Positions 59,385-64,000 of a stretch of DNA of 64,000 nt are shown piece by piece. Source of the stretch: Nilaparvata lugens (taxonomy: Eukaryota; Arthropoda; Insecta; Hemiptera; Delphacidae). The stretch spans positions 1 through 64,000 of the forward strand of contig NC_052505.1 of assembly GCF_014356525.2 (NCBI RefSeq), in the 5' to 3' direction. Position 1 is the first letter of the stretch. Each line of letters starts with the position of its first letter. The notes beneath the pieces were generated by a model. It was not told the DNA's origin and ran no database searches. It saw nothing but the letters and a program-made list of their open reading frames with translations. The position numbers and the translations under genes were made by a program.

Positions 59385-60176
59385 GATATCAGTGGTGACA
59401 TGACTGACCTGGGCAGAAAGATGTGTGCTTCTGAGAGGTCTGTTGCAGACTGGTTTCGGGCAAATCTCTTCCTCCTCAATAGTGAGAAGACCCAGAGAAT
59501 TGTGTTTGGCCTCAGGAATGGAGTACATTATGATTTCCCTCCAGTAAAGCTCCTTGGCTTCACTCTGGACCGTAAGCTTTCCTGGGGCGGGCACATTCAG
59601 GTAGTCTGTGGCAGGTTGAGCAGGGTGCTGTTTTTGCTCAGGAGTCTGAGAAGATGTGTACCAGAGGCCCATTTCCGCATGTGTTACTTTGCCTTCTTTC
59701 AGAGTGTGATGGCCTATGGCATCACCTTGTGGGGTGGTGCCTCTGAGGTAAAAGATGTACTGCTGGTGCAGAAGAAGGCCATCCGGATCCTCTGTGGAGC
59801 AGAATTTTTAGCACATTGTAAGCCGCTTTTTGTGAGTGAAAAGATTCTCACTGTATTCAATTTTTACATTTACAGGTCAGCTATAAAGGCATTCCATAGT
59901 GTCCGTACTTTGCCTACCAGGGGTGATGTGCATGATCATGGCACTAGAGGCAGGCTGAGGCTGGATTTGCCATATTGTAGATTGGGGAGGACCCAGAGCA
60001 GCCTCATCTACCAGCCAGCTAAAATTTTGAACAAGCTGTCAGTTTCAGCCAGGACTCTGCCAGAGACAGTCTTGAAGAGGAGACTGAGGGCTTTCCTTCA
60101 GGAGAACCCCTTCTATTCTATGAGGGAGTTCTATGATTGTGATCCTCAGACTGTAAGTAGATACTTCTTGCATTAG
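59385..60176 (+). pseudogene. C-terminal LINE RT fragment, second copy
   Basis: It has the same coding content as 49128-49919 with a handful of substitutions and no frame change. It lacks the catalytic palm motif. Confidence 0.83.
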
Positions 60177-60336
60177 TCTTGCTGCCTCTTCTGCTTGCTG
60201 CTTTTTGTGTTTGATGTGTATTTTTGTTCTTGACCTGTCTTATGACAGTTTTTTATGTTCTTGACTTGTTCACTTGAGGCCATACTTATGACCACGCCAT
60301 GAACAGAAACTCATTATTATTATTATTATTATTATT
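59385..60336 (+). mobile_element. Second-block copy of the truncated CR1/L2-like LINE
   Basis: AAGCTG flanks at 59379-59384 and 60337-60342, and the same 952-bp length and (ATT)n tail. The insertion predates the block duplication. Confidence 0.85.
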
Positions 60337-61137
60337 AAGCTGATTTTTTAAGAAATCTATTTTTAATGGAATTGTCCAAGTCGACAAGTATTAGCAAGCT
60401 GATGTCGCAGCTACATGCAAATAGATGCATATGATCATGAAATAAAAGCACATGGTAACGTTTCGTGCTATAGAATTTAGAGAATAGTATTTAGCCTGTG
60501 ATATTTTATTGATTTCGATTATTGTTCTATTTTTATATTATATATTTTTTATCGCTCTATATATTTTTTGCAATATTTGTTAATATATGTATCAAATTGT
60601 TTATGGTGTGCGATTTATTTTAATTCCTCAATACTATAGGATGAGTATTATATATATATTTTTTGATTAATTATCAGAATTATTGTGGAAGCTCATATCT
60701 GGGCCTATAAAGATTTTTACGAGACTGTATCCTATGAAAAACCACGACCTAATTTTTATAATTATTAAAATATTTCATGCTCTACCGACTGATGCCAAGC
60801 AGGAGGCTAATCGTTATTTAAATATAAAAAATAACGTGACAAATTCTATAAATTAAATACATGAGAATTGAAGTATTTATTTCAGTTAATTCATGGTTAG
60901 TTGATGGAATTGATTAACAATAAAAAAATGATTATAATTTTAACAGTACAGAATTAGTTGAATGAATTGTTGTACTAAATTCTTGGTCACCAATATTCAA
61001 TATTGGTATTTATCCATTCATCTAACCATCAAGTCATACATTAGCAAGCGGTGACATTAGCTGGCGATGTTGCACCACCGGCTGCTTGTCTTCAGTGATA
61101 GCATCGGCGGCGATTGACTCGATTAAATATACTTCAG

Positions 61138-61565
61138 GGAATCAAAAAAGCATGCTGCACATCAGACACCGGCCGAGCTGTCTTTTACAGTGAACGAAAA
61201 ATGTCCAGTATCAAAATTAAAATCGTCACGACTTGGAAATAGAGCCTCACTTGATTTATTTCTGAATTCAGGACGGAAAGCTTCACCTATCTGTTAGGAA
61301 ACGGGTTCTCAAACTGAAGACATTGTTTTACAATCTGAAGACGATCTGAAAATCAGTCTGCCCTAGTCGAAGGAATCCAACGATTAACTTTACAATTGGA
61401 AAAATATCAAGATGAGGATACTTCATGTAATGTTCCAAAAATCATGAAGAGATCATATCAGTGGAGACTGACACTATAGATTTTCAAACAAAGGTGATGA
61501 TTGATTTTCCCGCACAAACCAAAACAAAATTTACCTGTCCTGATTGTTCTGAGCGATTAGAAAAA
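61138..61565 (+). pseudogene. Exon-like stretch of an unrecognised gene, second copy
   Basis: It is bounded by TATACTTCAG| before 61138 and |GTAAGATT after 61565. The frame starting one base into it is open for about 54 codons (ESKKHAAHQTPAELSFTV ... SGRKASPIC) and then meets TAG. The same frame continues with an acidic stretch and a second break near 61365. The last part, in another frame, has KFTCPDCSERLEK, a CxxC pair. It is either a decayed exon or one with consensus errors. It may belong to the gene at 56425-57725 or to another one downstream. Confidence 0.4.
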
Positions 61566-61776
61566 GTAAGATTAATAGAACTTAATATTATTACCAATTA
61601 GATGTCTATTTCAAAATCCCTCTGGGCGTATTTTTGTGTTCTACAATCTGAGATCTGGTAGAGCACTCTATCTCATATAGATTTCCAGGTACACCTGACA
61701 ACAATGCTCCTTGTATTGTGGAAACCACCTAACTTTCAGCTTCAACCATCATCACAAACTACATTGTCCTCATATT

Positions 61777-62186
61777 GATATTTCGCACAATGCCATAAGT
61801 TCTTGAGATTAATTTCTATAAGCATCACCCGTTAGAAGCACTTCATTCCAGTATTTCCCAGTGGAGAGGCGCGCTTAAGGACACCTCAAGGATCAAAATT
61901 TGGAATATGGGCTTTGAGTAGACTACACTCAACAATAATTTTCCCATTTTCTGTCAGAATTCGACTTATGATGCATGATTTTGGACCGCCTTGACAAGCC
62001 GAGAAGAATGAAGTGTAGTACGATGAAATCTGAGCATTGTGTCACAAGTTATAAGTGTTTGAAATGTTGATCCTTGAGGTGTCCTTAAGCGCGCCTCTCC
62101 ACTAGGAAATACTGTAATGAAGTGCTTCTAACGGGTGATTCTTATAGAACATAATCTCATGAACTTATGTCATTTTGCGAAATATC
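61777..62186. repeat. Foldback element: 120-bp inverted arms, 170-bp spacer
   Basis: Arms 61777-61896 and 62067-62186 are imperfect reverse complements (GATATTTCGC ... CTCAAGGATCAA). The centre of each arm is the well-preserved GAGAGGCGCGCTTAAGGACA. There is no coding. The equivalent region of the first block ends in the N gap. Confidence 0.88.
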
Positions 62187-62375
62187 GAACAAGTTCATAG
62201 AATTCTATGATATTTGGCAGGAATATTCCTTTCTTAACTCTTAACTGCGCATCGATGTTTACACAAGGTTTTTCGAAATGTTTCATTTTGAGGATGATAT
62301 GAAAGGGAAAGGAATTTCTTCCATACTCCAATATCACTATATATATCATCTACTCTGGAGAAAGAATAAATCGAA

Positions 62376-62925
62376 CTATAGAATTATTCATAATCAATCA
62401 GCTGACAAGTGGATTAAACATTGCATGCATTACACAGATGTCTGGAGAAGCCGGTGAAAAGGTGACACCAGATACTTGTGGGTGAGGAAACTACGTGAGG
62501 TCTACTGTTCACAGAACTACTACTAGTTATCCTTTTCATGTCCTCCAGCGAGTTTTCCCAGGGATGAGACCTAGTGCAATCGAATTTTTAAATCATAAAC
62601 CTCATGTTCCAATTTTGTGAAAATCGTAAGAGTTGTTTTTAAGATCCGTTGGACATAAATATATAACCATAAATCTATAAATACAAAAATTGCCCGCCAC
62701 AAAGTAGACCCACGCTAATCCACAAAAAGCAACCCATGCCGTGGGATGTATTGTGAACCATTGCTAGGCTTCTCCAGACATCTGTGTAATGATAATAGTA
62801 CATGCAATGAATAATCCACTTGTCAGCTGATTGATTATGAATAATTCTATAGCAATGTTTTACAAAACATGCCATGGCGTGGGTTGCTTTTTGTGGATTA
62901 GCGTGGGTCCACTTTGCGGCAATCA
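62376..62925. repeat. Two inverted-repeat pairs, interleaved
   Basis: Pair one is 62376-62453 with 62767-62852 (CTATAGAATTATTCATAATC ... GGAGAAGCC). Pair two is 62694-62745 with 62871-62920 (AAAGT.GACCCACGCTAATC ... AACCCA). They resemble MITE-type palindromes; pair one is also related to 40330-40510. Frames across them are not genes. Confidence 0.8.
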
Positions 62926-63189
62926 AAGGAAATGTGTTATGTTAATAACAAAAGTCTATTTTATTGCATTAGCTTTTGCTAATAACAGGTTAGTATCTTC
63001 CCCGCAACCCCCTCGCCCAGCATTCCTACACCCCACAACTACAGCTGTTCCCTAATAACTACAGCTGCAGACAAAACATGTGACAAAGTTATTAACTTTT
63101 GTTGATAACAAAACTAGCAGCCAAAAGAAAATGTTATTTACTCATGTTGAAAACGTTTGTTTTAAACTCTGGTGTAAACGCATTATAAT

Positions 63190-63640
63190 CTCTATATCTA
63201 TAAAAGGCTAAGCCCCGACAGATTGAAATCACACCACAGCCCAAACTACTGAGCCTACAAACTTGAAATTTTGAAAAATCGTTTATGATAGCCTCGAAAC
63301 ATCCTCTAAGAAAGGATTTCCAGAAATTTTCCCTCTGAGGGAGCTGGGGCCCCCTAAAAATTTTTTACTTTTCAACCACTCATTGCACAGCAAAGTCATG
63401 AGAAACTTTTTTGTTCAGCTACGAAAAAAAATTAGATTTTATGCAGAAACATTCTGACCAGGAGCAGAGAGGGGTCCAGGAGAGGGCATTTTTTGAAAAT
63501 TTTCATGTAAAATCACATTACAGCTCAAACTAATTGGCCTACAGACTTAAAACTCTGCACAAATATTCTTCAAACAAGACGCGCACTAAGAACGGATTTT
63601 GAGATATTTTGCTTCTAAGAGTCTCAAAGGATGGAAAACG
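63190..63640 (+). repeat. Dispersed repeat with two degenerate internal units
   Basis: It begins CTATATCTATAAAAGGCTAA, a start often seen in insect non-autonomous repeats. A block with CAGCCCAAACTACTGAGCCT (63238-63257) recurs in looser form at about 63519-63560. No coding is seen. A Helitron-like origin is possible but unproven. Confidence 0.45.
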
Positions 63641-63785
63641 ATCCTATTCAGTAAGGTTATGAACATGGTAAGGTGAATGCCATATGGAACTTAGAAGATT
63701 GACATATGATATTCTAACATATTATGTTGTAATCATTGGAAAGCTCAAAATAATTCTATCAATCAGCTGATCAAATTCAATTTTC

Positions 63786-64000
63786 TGTGAATCAAAAGCG
63801 CGAGCTTGCCATGTGTTTGTTTCATTGTTGTATTCTTGGCTAGTTTGGTTTGCGCCTTCCATTAGCTGTATATGGAGTCTCATACATTCCCATTAGAACA
63901 GAGCACAGAAATTTTCTCGGGTTAGGAGTTTGTTGATAATTATTTTTTCAAATTCAAATTTCATTGCCTCAAAATATCACATTGGAAACTTTTTCAATTG
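63786..64000 (+). repeat. Inverted copy of the intronic repeat at 46840-47095
   Basis: It is the reverse complement of 57060-57265 with good identity (TTGGTTTGCGCCTTC, CATTCCCATTAGAACAGAGC) and runs off the window end. Confidence 0.75.

Larger units (their letters stand above)
58590..60847. repeat. Second-block copy of the 1-1315-type repeat with LINE insertion
   Basis: Nearly identical to 48330-50590, including the LINE fragment. Confidence 0.8.
52871..62030. repeat. Second copy of the ~10-kb block 41779-51765
   Basis: It is collinear with and nearly identical to 41779-51765. The main length difference is four missing ~205-bp satellite units (offset changes from 11,092 to about 10,255). 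Remaining differences are scattered single bases. It represents either a recent tandem duplication or an uncollapsed allele. Confidence 0.9.

Noticed and set aside
63190..63640. Firm Helitron call
   Set aside because: A CTRR end with hairpin and an A-T target could not be located, so it is listed only as a dispersed repeat.
1..64000. CRISPR arrays, operons, riboswitches
   Set aside because: Eukaryotic repeat-rich DNA. The tandem arrays have no unique spacers of constant size between short direct repeats.

Overview
This is a eukaryotic, very AT-rich, repeat-dominated window. Mobile elements fill most of it and no bacterial-type gene organisation is present. The element mix (piggyBac with TTAA targets, Ty3/gypsy, LINEs with (ATT)n tails, foldback repeats, long (CA)n tracts) suggests an insect, possibly a hemipteran such as a planthopper; that assignment is inference. 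Left part (1-20060): a diverged repeat at 1-1315 is paralogous to sequence at 48.3-50.6 kb. A 5'-truncated LINE (2909-5982) has a perfect 15-bp target duplication. A 12.5-kb LTR element (7121-19596) has 2.58-kb LTRs, a GTAT target duplication, a PBS and no reverse transcriptase. Its only large ORF (14181-15347, continuing in frame to 15650 past one TAG) encodes a coiled coil plus a basic repeat domain. Its 5' LTR is interrupted by a piggyBac transposon (8125-11754) at TTAA; the 3' LTR keeps the empty site. Middle (20061-39515): low-gene sequence with inverted-repeat elements, a GC-rich exon-like island near 22.8 kb and a (CA)n-bearing repeat, then a 13.6-kb Ty3/gypsy element (25864-39511). It has unusually long LTRs (3.58 and 3.43 kb) filled with compound tandem arrays, a gag-pol frame broken only by four nonsense codons, two protease-like domains in series, and an intact unrecognised third ORF of 380 codons (34503-35645). 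Right part (39516-64000): a solo LTR of the 7.1-19.6 kb family (41564-44087, GTAC duplication), a 10-unit ~205-bp hairpin satellite (44092-46152), two in-phase exons of an unrecognised gene (46171-46229, 47286-47470), the paralogue of the 1-1315 repeat carrying a truncated LINE, and one further exon-like stretch. The whole ~10-kb block is present again at 52871-62030, separated by a 100-N gap and a third 1-kb partial copy. The pattern fits a tandem duplication joined at an ATTC microhomology, uncollapsed haplotypes, or both. The end of the window holds foldback and inverted-repeat elements. The best candidates for something undescribed are the gypsy ORF3, the RT-less LTR element with its HRxH-repeat protein, and the LTR end built from successive PBS-like modules.
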